A DNA stretch of 64,000 nt from Streptomyces sparsogenes (GTDB lineage: Bacteria; Actinomycetota; Actinomycetes; Streptomycetales; Streptomycetaceae): NCBI RefSeq assembly GCF_001704635.1, contig NZ_MAXF01000091.1, positions 22,497 to 86,496 of the forward strand, written 5' to 3'. The translations under genes were made by a program, and so were the position numbers. Shown in pieces: positions 48,745-59,697 of this stretch; position 1 is the first letter of the stretch; every line of letters starts with the position of its first letter. The notes beneath the pieces were generated by a model that made no database searches, had not been told where the DNA came from, and worked only from the letters and a program-made list of their open reading frames with translations.

Positions 48745-49383
48745 ATGACTCCACTCACCACGCTCGCGCCCCGCGCGGAGGAGGGCGACACACCGCCCAG
48801 CCGCTTCGACGACCACCTCGCGGCGCAGTTGCTCGCCCAGCGGATCGTCCTCCTCGGCACCCAGGTCGACGACGTGTCGGCCAACCGGGTCTGCGCGCAA
48901 CTGCTGTTGCTCTCGGCGGAGGACCCGCGCACCGACATCTGCCTGTACATCAACAGCCCCGGCGGGTCGGTCACCGCGGGTCTGGCCATCTACGACACCA
49001 TGCGGCTCATCCCGAACGACGTCTCGACGCTGGCGATGGGATTCGCCGCCAGCATGGGCCAGTTCCTGCTCACCGTGGGGGCGTCCGGCAAGCGGTTCGC
49101 GCTGCCGAACGCGCGGATCATGATGCACCAGCCCTCGGCGGGCATCGGGGGCACCGCCGCGGACATCGAGATCCAGGCGGAGAACCTGGAGTTCACCAAG
49201 AAGGCCATCGAGCGGATCACCGCCGAGCACACCGGGCAGAGCGAGGAGACGATCGCGCGGGACGGCGACCGGGACCGCTGGTTCACGGCCGAGCAGGCCA
49301 GGGAGTACGGGATCGTGGACCGGGTGGTGGAGTCGCTCACCGACATCCGCCCGGCCACCTCGCGCCGACGGATGGGGTTGTGA
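48745..49383 (+). CDS. clpP3: ATP-dependent Clp protease proteolytic subunit (ClpP3-like)
   Basis: The 212-residue subunit has an intact triad: Ser103 in GFAASMGQF, His128 in IMMHQPSAG, and the Asp in the DRDRWFTAEQAREYGIVD region. INSPGGSVTAGLAIYDTM is the oxyanion/handle region. ATG 48745 has AAGGAG upstream. It forms an operon with clpP4 (one base between stop and start). By homology to Streptomyces, this second ClpP pair is induced when ClpP1P2 activity is low, through stabilised PopR. Confidence 0.88.
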   Translation: MTPLTTLAPRAEEGDTPPSRFDDHLAAQLLAQRIVLLGTQVDDVSANRVCAQLLLLSAEDPRTDICLYINSPGGSVTAGLAIYDTMRLIPNDVSTLAMGFAASMGQFLLTVGASGKRFALPNARIMMHQPSAGIGGTAADIEIQAENLEFTKKAIERITAEHTGQSEETIARDGDRDRWFTAEQAREYGIVDRVVESLTDIRPATSRRRMGL

Positions 49384-49384
49384 C

Positions 49385-49987
49385 ATGGGCTCGTACACGG
49401 TTCCCTACGTCATCGAGCGGACCGCGCAGGGTGAGCGGTCCTACGACGTCTTCAGCCGGCTGCTGAACGAGCGGATCATCTTCCTCGGCACCGAGATCGA
49501 CGACGGGGTGGCCAATGTGGTCATCGCCCAACTCCTGCACCTGGAGTCGGCGAACCCGGAGCGCGAGATCTCGATCTATCTCAACTCGCCCGGGGGATCG
49601 TTCACTTCGCTGATGGCGATCTACGACACCATGACGTTCGTGCAGGCCCCGATCTCCACGTTCTGCGTCGGTCAGGCCGCGTCGACGGCTGCGGTGCTGC
49701 TGGCCGGCGGAGATCCCGGGCGACGGTTCGTGCTCCAGCACGCGCGGGTGCTGCTCGGCCAGCCGGCCAGCGGCGGCCGGCAGGGGACGGTCTCCGACCT
49801 CAGCCTCGCGGCCAAGGAAATGGTCCGCATCCGCTCGCAGGTGGAGGAGGTTTTGGCCCGGCACACGCATCACGACGTGGCGACGCTGCGCGCGGACATG
49901 GACCGGGAGAAGGTGCTCACCGCCGAGGAGGCCGTCGCCTACGGGCTCGCCGACGAGGTGCTGAGCCGACGGCTCGCGTTCGTCTGA
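49385..49987 (+). CDS. clpP4: Clp protease subunit lacking catalytic His (ClpP4-like)
   Basis: The 200-residue subunit has the ClpP fold (YLNSPGGSFTSLMAIYDTM; FCVGQAASTAAVLL with Ser100), but the catalytic His position in the usual M-I-H-Q-P motif reads VLLGQP, with Gly125. It is therefore probably not an independent peptidase and would act in a mixed ring or heterocomplex with ClpP3, which keeps all its residues. One base separates it from clpP3. A repeat-rich non-coding stretch follows. Confidence 0.87.
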   Translation: MGSYTVPYVIERTAQGERSYDVFSRLLNERIIFLGTEIDDGVANVVIAQLLHLESANPEREISIYLNSPGGSFTSLMAIYDTMTFVQAPISTFCVGQAASTAAVLLAGGDPGRRFVLQHARVLLGQPASGGRQGTVSDLSLAAKEMVRIRSQVEEVLARHTHHDVATLRADMDREKVLTAEEAVAYGLADEVLSRRLAFV

Positions 49988-50213
49988 CCGCGTGCGGCCG
50001 TGGCCCGGAGGCCGGCGATCCGGCCGGTACGGCGGCGGTGCGCCCCGCCGTACCGGCCGAGGCGCGGGCCGCCGTACGAGCCTTCGCGCGGGCCGCCGTA
50101 CGGCCCCTCCTCCCGGCCGTCGTACCGGCATTCTCGTACGGCCCCTCGCGCCGGCCGCCGTACGGCCCTCGTACCGGCTGCCGTCCAGGCCGTCGTACGA
50201 ACCGTCGGTTCGG
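49988..50213. other. Non-coding gap between clpP4 and popR with CCGTACGG-type motifs
   Basis: This 226-base interval between convergent genes contains at least five copies of a GCCG(C/T)CGTAC(G/C)-type motif at roughly 20-50-base spacing, several being CCGTACGG palindromes. It has codon-like periodicity on the minus strand (PYGGPREGSYGGPRLGRYGG in one frame), which may be the remnant of a Gly/Tyr-rich coding repeat. No start codon with support is seen. Confidence 0.4.
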
Positions 50214-50645
50214 TCAGGCGGCGAGGCAGAGGCCGTCGTACTGGGCCGTGGGCGACGTGCGGCCCCGCCCCACCCGGCTCCTGGCGTGCCGGGCCAGCTC
50301 GTCCTGGGCGAGCGAGAGCAGGTCGCCGAGGCCCAGCCCGAGGGCCTGGGCGGCGGCCGCGAGCACCTCCGAGGAGGCCTCCTTGCGTCCGCGCTCCAGC
50401 TCCGACAGGTACGGCATCGAGATCCGGGCCGCCTCCGCGACGTCCTTGAGCGTGCGCTCCTGGGCGAGCCGCTCGCGCCGCAGCACATCGCCGACGAGGT
50501 CGCGCCACAGGGGCTCCCTCGGCGCGGGTGTCCGTGGGGCTCCCGCCGGCCGCTCCGGGGCGGGGGCCGCCCCACCGGAACGGGGCGGCGCGGTCTGCGG
50601 ACGCAGGGGTATGACGCGGGCTTCGTTCGGCGCATGAGTGCTCAC
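50214..50645 (-). CDS. popR: XRE-family regulator PopR-like, with C-terminal LAA degron
   Basis: The 143-residue protein has a Pro/Ala-rich N-terminal tail and one XRE HTH (LWRDLVGDVLRRERLAQERTLKDVAEAARISMPYLSELERGRKEASSEVLAAAAQALGLGLGDLLSLA) of the ClgR/PopR type, and ends ...GLCLAA. Streptomyces PopR is known to activate clpP3clpP4 and to be degraded by ClpP1P2 through C-terminal alanines, so the terminal LAA fits. The convergent clpP3-clpP4 operon and the PopR-like site support the call; ClgR itself is the alternative. GTG 50645. Confidence 0.75.
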   Translation of the reverse strand: MSTHAPNEARVIPLRPQTAPPRSGGAAPAPERPAGAPRTPAPREPLWRDLVGDVLRRERLAQERTLKDVAEAARISMPYLSELERGRKEASSEVLAAAAQALGLGLGDLLSLAQDELARHARSRVGRGRTSPTAQYDGLCLAA

Positions 50646-50788
50646 CCGTTCAGCCTAGGGATCCGGGGCGCGGGGGGAAGGGAGCGGCGTTCTGCCCTGG
50701 GTGAAGCCGCGCGGGCGGACCGGCGGCGCGTCGCGAGCCGATCCTCACCGGCCGGAGGCCCGATCCCGCCTTTGTTACAGTGGCAGGG

Positions 50789-50831
50789 CCCGACGAGACG
50801 CGCCGTACCGGGATGCAGGCAAAGACGACGC
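50789..50831 (+). ncRNA. Guanidine-III riboswitch (ykkC-III)
   Basis: The 43-base stretch closely follows the guanidine-III aptamer: CCCGACGAGACGCGCCGTACC, then GGG-ATGCAGGC-AAAGACGACGC. CCCG (50789-50792) pairs with CGGG (50809-50812) as the pseudoknot; GCGCCGT (50800-50806) pairs with ACGACGC (50825-50831) with one C/A mismatch. A -10 like TACAGT (50776-50781) would start the RNA at about 50788, right at the aptamer. Downstream bases 50830-50838 can pair with 50852-50860, hiding the GGAGG of the exporter gene; this overlaps the aptamer's last two bases, so ligand binding should free the ribosome site (on-switch). Confidence 0.8.
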
Positions 50832-50865
50832 ACCACCGTAAGCCCGTGTTTCGGAGGTGCCTGTC

Positions 50866-51186
50866 ATGGCCTGGGTTCTGCTCGTCGTCGCCGGTCTGCT
50901 CGAGGTCGGCTGGTCCGTGGGGATGAAGTACACCGACGGCTTCACCCGGCTCGTCCCCAGCGTGTTCACCGGTGCGGGCATCGTCGCCAGCATGCTGCTG
51001 CTCTCCTACGCCAGCAGGACCCTGCCCATCGGCACCGCCTACGGCGTCTGGGTGGGCATCGGGGCGGCCGGGGCGGCGGTGCTCGGGATGGTCGTGTTGG
51101 GGGAGCCCGCGACGGCGGCTCGGATCTTCTTCGTGGCCCTGCTGCTGGTCGCCGTGGTGGGACTCAAGGCGACCTCCGGCCACTGA
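50866..51186 (+). CDS. gdx: SMR-family guanidinium exporter (Gdx/SugE type)
   Basis: The 106-residue small multidrug resistance protein has four TM helices and the conserved Glu in TM1 (VAGLLEVGWSVGMKYTDGFTRLVPSV), with the GdX-type G-x-x-E-x-x-W motif rather than the EmrE pattern. Later TYGVWVGIGAAGAAVLGMVVLGEP-like TM3-TM4 sequence follows. The guanidine-III riboswitch in front predicts export of guanidinium by H+ antiport. ATG 50866 has GGAGG at 50853-50857 with 8-base spacing. It is monocistronic by spacing. Confidence 0.88.
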   Translation: MAWVLLVVAGLLEVGWSVGMKYTDGFTRLVPSVFTGAGIVASMLLLSYASRTLPIGTAYGVWVGIGAAGAAVLGMVVLGEPATAARIFFVALLLVAVVGLKATSGH

Positions 51187-51402
51187 CCCCGCCCGCCTCC
51201 CGGGACGAGGACCACGACGAGGACCACGACGAGGACGACGAGGAGGACCGCGAAGGGCGCGGCGCGGGGGCGCGGGGGCACCCCGGTGTACGGCGGACCC
51301 GGCGGACGTTGTCGGCGGGGGGCCGTACTCTGGAAGACCCCCGGCCCGTGTCACGTGTCGGGCCCTTCGCGTTGTTCGCCTCCGGGATGGAATTAGCCCC
51401 TT

Positions 51403-54939
<3,537 letters not shown>

Positions 54940-54956
54940 CGGCGGGGGCCGGATTC

Positions 54957-55018
54957 GCGGTGAGTATGGGACAGCGACACGCCGATGCCACGGCGTGTCG
55001 CTGTCCCATACTCACCGC
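54957..55018. repeat. 62-bp palindromic element, copy 2
   Basis: Two perfectly complementary 28-base arms surround a 6-base loop (ATGCCA). Arm sequence matches copy 1 at 29830 except for a position where C/G of copy 1 is G/C here, changed on both arms, and where copy 1 has its single mismatch. It lies between mfd and the convergent nucleotidyltransferase gene. Confidence 0.92.
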
Positions 55019-55057
55019 AAGACCCTGCACGCCGACGAACTGCTGCTCGCCGCGCGG

Positions 55058-56512
55058 TCACCGCTCGCCGGCGAGCTGCCGCGCCGCCTCGACCGGGTCG
55101 CCGAGCACCTCCCGCAGCTGGTACGACTTGCGGCTGAAGGACCGGTACTCGTACACGATCTCGGCCGCGTCCACGATCCCGCAATCGGCGCGGCCCAGCA
55201 GCTCGCGCGTGATCACGATGGCGTTCTTCGCGGCCACGTACCGATCGACCAGGTGCTCCTGGAGCGCCTCCATGCCGGAGTCCGCCAGCAGCCGCCCGCA
55301 GTCCCGCGTCCACCCGGCCAGCCAGGCCGCCCGCTCCAGGTATTCGGCGGGCTCGCCGCTGCCGTCGTCGAGGGCCGCGAAGGTGGGGGCGAGGGCCTTG
55401 ACGAGGCGGGTGCGGTATTCGCCGTGGCCGCCCTTGACGCGCGGATAGTCCTTCCGGAACTCGAACCAGTCCGCCTCGACGCTCCCGATCCACTCCAGGA
55501 GTACCGGATTCCGCTCGTAGTAGCCGCCCTCGACGCCCTCGAACACCCGGCGCAGCAGCTCGAAGGGCAGCTCGGTGGACTCGGCCAGCAGCACGGCGTC
55601 GTACAGGTCCTTGCCCTCCGGGTGCATGTCCGTGATCAGCCACAGGATCTTCCAGGCGAGGGAGAGCCCGGGCGTCGCCGCGTGGAGCCGGATCGGGGGC
55701 TCGGCGCTCTCCTCGGGAGCGTCCGGGCCGGCGTAGCGGGGGATGGCGGTGGGGGCGGAGGGCGCGGGCAGCCGCTCGTTGAAGACGAAGTCGAGCTGGA
55801 CCGTGCCGGACGGCACCCCGTCCTCGCCGGGCGTCCACGGGATCACCAGGCGCCGCCCGGGGACGCGGTCGTACGTCCATATCTGGTCGCTGACCGCGCC
55901 CCGGGAGTTGACGCGGACCGGGCCGCCCGCGCGCCGGGAGCGGAGGTCGGCGGCGCGCGCGATGCCCTCGATCATCCGGTCCGTGCGCTCGTCCTCCAGC
56001 TGCCAGGAGTCGGGGACCACGACGAAGTCGAGGTCGCCCGGCTCGCGCGCCGCCTCGCCGTACCAGGCCTTCAGCAGCACGCTGCCGCGCAGCACCAGAT
56101 GGTCGGCCCAGGGCGAGTCCGCGACGGCGGCCAGGACGAGGTCCGTGGCGCGGCGGCGGGCCGCGTACCAGCGGCGGCCGGCCTCCGCGTCCTCGAACTG
56201 CGGCTCACCGGCCCGCATCGCCCGCACGTGGTGGGCCATCGACGGGTCGAACACCGGGCGCTGCAGGACGCCTTCGCCGAGGACGGGCCGCAGCGACGTG
56301 GGCAGCCGCATGCGCGTGGCGGTCGCCGCGTCCAGCTCCTCCTGGGGGATGGTGCCGTCCTCCGGCCACGGGCCGTAGCCGAACGCCGTCCATGCCGATG
56401 CCGTCGATTCCGACGTGTCAGGTGCCCCCGACGTGTCAGGTGCCCCCGACGCGTCAGGTGACTCCGCCCCGCCAGATGACTCCGACGATGCCGATGGTGT
56501 CGACTCTGTCAT
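55058..56512 (-). CDS. Nucleotidyltransferase, AbiEii/AbiGii-like
   Basis: The 484-residue protein starts with a disordered Ser/Gly/Ala/Asp tail including GAPDTSGAPDTS repeats. Residues ~140-260 carry the nucleotidyltransferase core LVLRGSVLLKAWYGEAAREPGDLDFVVVP (GS motif and the DxD pair) and the third acidic position VQLDFVFNERL. Residues ~285-480 are helical (SLAWKILWLITDMHPEGKDLYDAVLLAE; K and DLYDxxL typical of AbiEii-like NTases). This family includes toxins of type IV toxin-antitoxin systems, but no AbiEi antitoxin lies beside it. Its start overlaps the stop of the upstream gene (ATGA), so the two act together. Confidence 0.68.
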   Translation of the reverse strand: MTESTPSASSESSGGAESPDASGAPDTSGAPDTSESTASAWTAFGYGPWPEDGTIPQEELDAATATRMRLPTSLRPVLGEGVLQRPVFDPSMAHHVRAMRAGEPQFEDAEAGRRWYAARRRATDLVLAAVADSPWADHLVLRGSVLLKAWYGEAAREPGDLDFVVVPDSWQLEDERTDRMIEGIARAADLRSRRAGGPVRVNSRGAVSDQIWTYDRVPGRRLVIPWTPGEDGVPSGTVQLDFVFNERLPAPSAPTAIPRYAGPDAPEESAEPPIRLHAATPGLSLAWKILWLITDMHPEGKDLYDAVLLAESTELPFELLRRVFEGVEGGYYERNPVLLEWIGSVEADWFEFRKDYPRVKGGHGEYRTRLVKALAPTFAALDDGSGEPAEYLERAAWLAGWTRDCGRLLADSGMEALQEHLVDRYVAAKNAIVITRELLGRADCGIVDAAEIVYEYRSFSRKSYQLREVLGDPVEAARQLAGER

Positions 56513-57177
56513 CGCGCTGCCCCCTCCTCGGCCATCCAGCCCGCGTCCAGGCTCTCGTCGCTGTCATACACGACGAACTCCCGCTCCACCGAGAGGATTT
56601 CCGGGCCGCCCCCGCCGCCCGCCCGCAGCGCGGCCGTCAGCGCCTCCAGCCGGCGGCCCGCCGTGTCGCGGCCGACCAGCCGGCAGCGCTGGGTGAGGAA
56701 GCGCTCGGCCCGCCCGTCGGGGCGCACCCGGCGGGCGTTGCGGGACAGATGGGCGGCGTAGGCGGCGGCGAGCCCGGCGAGCGCGGGCGCCGCCCCGGGG
56801 GTGTCCAGCAGCAGCTTGACGTGGTGCTCGAAGTAGTAGCGGGGGCCGAGCGCCCGGCCGTCCTCGTCGGACGCGGGCACCCCCGCCGCCCACGGCGCCG
56901 CCTCGATCTTCGTCCGTACGACGGGGAAGCCCGCGCCTGCCAGCCCGGCGGCGGCCGCCTCGGCGGCGGAACGGGCCGCCGCCAGCGCGCCGTCGGCGCG
57001 CAGGGTCAGCATCGGCTGGGAGGGCACCCGGCCGCGGTCGAGGACGATGTGCGCGAACTTCCAGCCGCGCCCCGCCGCGTACCGCTCCAGCGCGCGGTAC
57101 GGGGAGGGGGCGTCTGCCCTCCCCGCGACGGGGCCGACCGTCAGATGGATCTCGAACTCGCCGGTGACCGTGAACAC
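56509..57177 (-). CDS. Conserved hypothetical protein coupled to the nucleotidyltransferase
   Basis: The 222-residue protein begins FTVTGEFEIHLTVGPV and continues with KFAHIVLDRGRVPSQPMLTLRADG, VVRTKIEAAPW, RYYFEHHVKLLLDT and EREFVVYDSDESLDAGWM. The EIHLTV start, the H-V-K-L-L-L strand and a possible pseudo-repeat suggest a 2H-phosphoesterase-like or ligase-like alpha/beta fold, but this is a weak inference and I do not recognise the family. It has no TM helix or signal peptide. GTG 57177; its stop overlaps the nucleotidyltransferase start (ATGA). Confidence 0.6.
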   Translation of the reverse strand: MFTVTGEFEIHLTVGPVAGRADAPSPYRALERYAAGRGWKFAHIVLDRGRVPSQPMLTLRADGALAAARSAAEAAAAGLAGAGFPVVRTKIEAAPWAAGVPASDEDGRALGPRYYFEHHVKLLLDTPGAAPALAGLAAAYAAHLSRNARRVRPDGRAERFLTQRCRLVGRDTAGRRLEALTAALRAGGGGGPEILSVEREFVVYDSDESLDAGWMAEEGAAR

Positions 57178-57262
57178 GTGTGCATGATCCCAGGCGGACG
57201 GATCCGCAGACGCGGGCCCTTACCTCCCACAGCCCGCACCTCCCAGGGCCCTTACCTCACAG

Positions 57263-57607
57263 GTCATCGAGTACCTGGAGCGGATCCAGGCCACGCTCGA
57301 CCCCTACGGCGGACGCTTCGTCATCCACACCGCGGAGCTGGAGGTGGTGGAGGGCTCCTGGCCGGGGAGCGTGGTCCTGATCGAGTTCCCCGGCCCGGCG
57401 GAGGCCCGCGCCTGGTACGAGTCGCCCGCCTACCAGGAGATCCTGCGGCTGTGCACGGACCACATCGAGGGAGACCTGATCCTGGTCGAGGGCGTCGGGC
57501 CCGGCTACGACCCCACCGAGGGGGCCAGGAAGCTGCGCGCCGCCGACCCGGAGGGCTACGCGGGGAGCCCGGAGGACCGCGCGGGGTCGGCGGCCCCGGC
57601 GGCGTAG
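57263..57607 (+). pseudogene. DUF1330-family gene lacking its N-terminal start
   Basis: The frame from 57263 reads VIEYLERIQATLDPYGGRFVIHTAELEVVEGSWPGSVVLIEFPGPAEARAWYESPAYQEILRLCTDHIEGDLILVEGVGPGYDP, a good DUF1330 (ferredoxin-like fold) protein. The usual first ~15 residues (MxAYxxxH...) are missing, and no start codon occurs between the in-frame stop at 57185 and the GTG at 57344. The upstream bases hold a duplicated GGGCCCTTACCTC stretch. A protein could only start inside the domain at GTG 57344. I read this as 5' decay or a deletion; a sequencing error is possible. Confidence 0.55.
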
Positions 57608-57611
57608 ACCC

Positions 57612-58529
57612 TCACCCCCCGGCGGGTACGCGCGGCTCGCCGCGGAAGACCTGCGCCGCGTGCCAGTCGATGTGCTCCTCGGCGACCGGCGCGCTGCCCG
57701 CCCGGGGCCCGAGCACCGGCCGCCCCCCGAGCCGCAGCACATAGGTGTGGGCGGCCTCGCTGCGGCCGGTGAAGTGCCGCGACACCAGGATCCTCCGCTG
57801 ACCGTCGAGGCCCAGCACGCCCTTGTCGAAGAGCTTGTGGTGGAGGGAGCACAGACACAGCCCGTTGCCGAGGTCGTCCGGGCCCGCGAAGGCCCACCAC
57901 CGCACATGCGCGGCCTCCAGGCCCACCGGCGCGGGCCGGCCCCTCCCGGCGCCCGGGCCGCCGAGCGCCCCGTCGAACCCGCAGAACGCGCAGCGGTTCT
58001 CGTACGCGTCCAGCACCCGCTCGCGCATCTCGGCGGCCCCGTGGCGTATCCGGCGGGTGCCGCGCGCCCCCTCGCCGGCGGTCAGGTCTAGCCCGACGGC
58101 GTCGGCGAGGTCGGAGTGGAGGGAGGGGGCGAAGTGCTGGTCGAGGAGGAGCTGGGCGAGTCGGCCGAGCAGCTCGGGGTCGGCGGTCAGCGCCTCGCGC
58201 AGGCCGGGCGCGAGCCGCCCGGCCGCGCCGCTGGCGCGCAGCAGGCCCAGCGCCGGGCCGGGGCTGCCCTCGCCGCTGTCGGTGCGCACCTCCCACACCC
58301 CGTCGTTCGCCAGGTGGTGGAACGGATACCCGGCGCTGGTGTCGCGCCGGGGCCCGTACTCCGCCAACAGCCGCTTGAGATCCGCCTCGACGTCGGTGAA
58401 GCGGAGCGCCTCGCCCGGGGCGCGCTGGAACCGGCCCAGCGCGTACAGCATGAGCAGCGGCTTGTGCGGCGCCCGCTCCCCGTTCTGCGACCACTGCCGC
58501 AGCGTGCGCACGCGCTCAGTCCATTCCAT
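57612..58529 (-). CDS. Phosphorothioated-DNA-binding HNH endonuclease (SBD-HNH, McrA-like)
   Basis: The 305-residue protein resembles the actinobacterial SBD-HNH (ScoMcrA/SprMcrA-type) modification-dependent endonucleases that bind phosphorothioate DNA. Residues 1-~160 are the sulfur-binding domain: MEWTERVRTLRQWSQNGERAPHKPLLMLYALGRFQ, YPFHHLANDGVWEVRTD, ASGAAGRLAPGLREAL. Residues ~200-290 are the HNH: RCAFCGFDG, LEAAHVRWWAFAGPDDLGNGLCLCSLHHKLFDKGVLGL (H-N-H and Zn Cys). It would restrict foreign sulfur-modified DNA. ATG 58529. No dnd modification genes are in the window. It is divergent from the luciferase-like gene. Confidence 0.8.
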   Translation of the reverse strand: MEWTERVRTLRQWSQNGERAPHKPLLMLYALGRFQRAPGEALRFTDVEADLKRLLAEYGPRRDTSAGYPFHHLANDGVWEVRTDSGEGSPGPALGLLRASGAAGRLAPGLREALTADPELLGRLAQLLLDQHFAPSLHSDLADAVGLDLTAGEGARGTRRIRHGAAEMRERVLDAYENRCAFCGFDGALGGPGAGRGRPAPVGLEAAHVRWWAFAGPDDLGNGLCLCSLHHKLFDKGVLGLDGQRRILVSRHFTGRSEAAHTYVLRLGGRPVLGPRAGSAPVAEEHIDWHAAQVFRGEPRVPAGG

Positions 58530-58616
58530 CCGGCCACGGTAGCGGGGGAGTCGGACAGTCCCCACGGCCTCCGTCGCCCCTTCTCCGGCGCTTCCGCCGG
58601 CCCGTACATTGGCGCG

Positions 58617-59579
58617 ATGACCAACGAGCTGGTGAACGAGCCGGTGAACGAGCCGGTGAACGCCCCGGTGAACGACTCGGTGACCGACGACACCGCGCCC
58701 CGCCGCCGCGTCGGCGTGATGTTCGACAGGGACCGCAGGCCCGAGGAACTCGCGGGGTACGCCCGGGCGGTGGAGGAGGCCGGGGCGGACGACCTGTGGG
58801 TCGTGGAGGACCTGGGCTGGGCCGGTTCGATCGGCTCGGCGGCGCTCGCGCTGGCGGCCACCGAGCGGCTGCGGGTCGGTATCGGGATCGCCCCGGCGCC
58901 GCTGCGCAACCCGGCGCTGCTCGCCATGGAACTGGCCACCCTCGCCCGGGTGTTCCCCGGCCGCCTCGTCGCGGGCGTCGGGCACGGCGCGCAGCCGTGG
59001 ATGGCCCAGGTCGGCGCCGCGTCCCCGACCCCGCTCGCGCTGCTGGAAGAGACGATCACGGTGGTGCGCGGGCTGCTGCGCGGTGAGACGACCACCTTCG
59101 ACGGCCGTACGGTGCACATCGACGGCGTACGCCTGGTCCACCCGCCCGCCGAGGCCCCGCCGGTCGTCTCCGGCGTGGTACGCCCCCGCTCCCTGGAGCT
59201 CTCCGGCCGCGTCGCCGACGGCACGGTCATGGCCGAGGGCCAGGGCCCGGAGGCGGTCGCCGCCGCGCTCGGCCACATCGGGAAGGGCCGCGCCGCCGCC
59301 GGGGCCGCCCGCGCCCACGAGCTGATCGTCTTCACCCACCTGTGCGTGGCCGACGACCCCCGGCACATCGCGACGGCCACCGCGCCCGTGCGCGACGAGT
59401 ACTCCGGATGGCTCGGCGTCCCGCGCGACGAGGTGTTCCTCGCGGCGGGGGACGCGGCCACCGCGGCCGGGCGGGTCCGGGAGCTGTGGGAGGCGGGGGC
59501 GGAGACGGTCGTGCTGCGCCCGGTGGGGGAGGAGCCGCTGGCCCAGGTGCGCGCGGCCCTGGCGGTGTTGGAGCGCTGA
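58617..59579 (+). CDS. LLM-class flavin-dependent oxidoreductase
   Basis: The 320-residue protein is a bacterial luciferase-like monooxygenase (F420 or FMN dependent): GVMFDRDRRPEELAGYARAVEEAGADDLWVVEDLGWAGSIGSAALALAATERLRVGIGIAPAPLRNPALLAMELATLARVFPGRLVAGVGHGAQPWM is the classic beta-barrel pattern. The N-terminus carries an odd repeat MTNELVNEPVNEPVNAPVNDSV encoded by four GTGAACGAGCCG-type 12-bp units. The true start may be a downstream GTG within these repeats. Substrate unknown. Confidence 0.82.
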   Translation: MTNELVNEPVNEPVNAPVNDSVTDDTAPRRRVGVMFDRDRRPEELAGYARAVEEAGADDLWVVEDLGWAGSIGSAALALAATERLRVGIGIAPAPLRNPALLAMELATLARVFPGRLVAGVGHGAQPWMAQVGAASPTPLALLEETITVVRGLLRGETTTFDGRTVHIDGVRLVHPPAEAPPVVSGVVRPRSLELSGRVADGTVMAEGQGPEAVAAALGHIGKGRAAAGAARAHELIVFTHLCVADDPRHIATATAPVRDEYSGWLGVPRDEVFLAAGDAATAAGRVRELWEAGAETVVLRPVGEEPLAQVRAALAVLER

Positions 59580-59697
59580 CGGCCGTACTCCGATGGCGGC
59601 GCCCCTGACACCGACTTAGCGTAAATGTAACAAATAGGGCATACGGGGCGTGTCGCCCCTGTGTCCTTCCTCGTCGATGTCGTCGTGTGGAGGATCC

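Noticed and set aside
49988..50213. Separate Gly/Tyr-rich protein after popR
   Set aside because: No start codon with support and a stop separates it from popR; treated as repetitive non-coding DNA.
57344..57607. Normal DUF1330 gene starting at GTG 57344
   Set aside because: The homology clearly extends upstream to 57263, so a start at 57344 would delete the first strand and helix of the domain.
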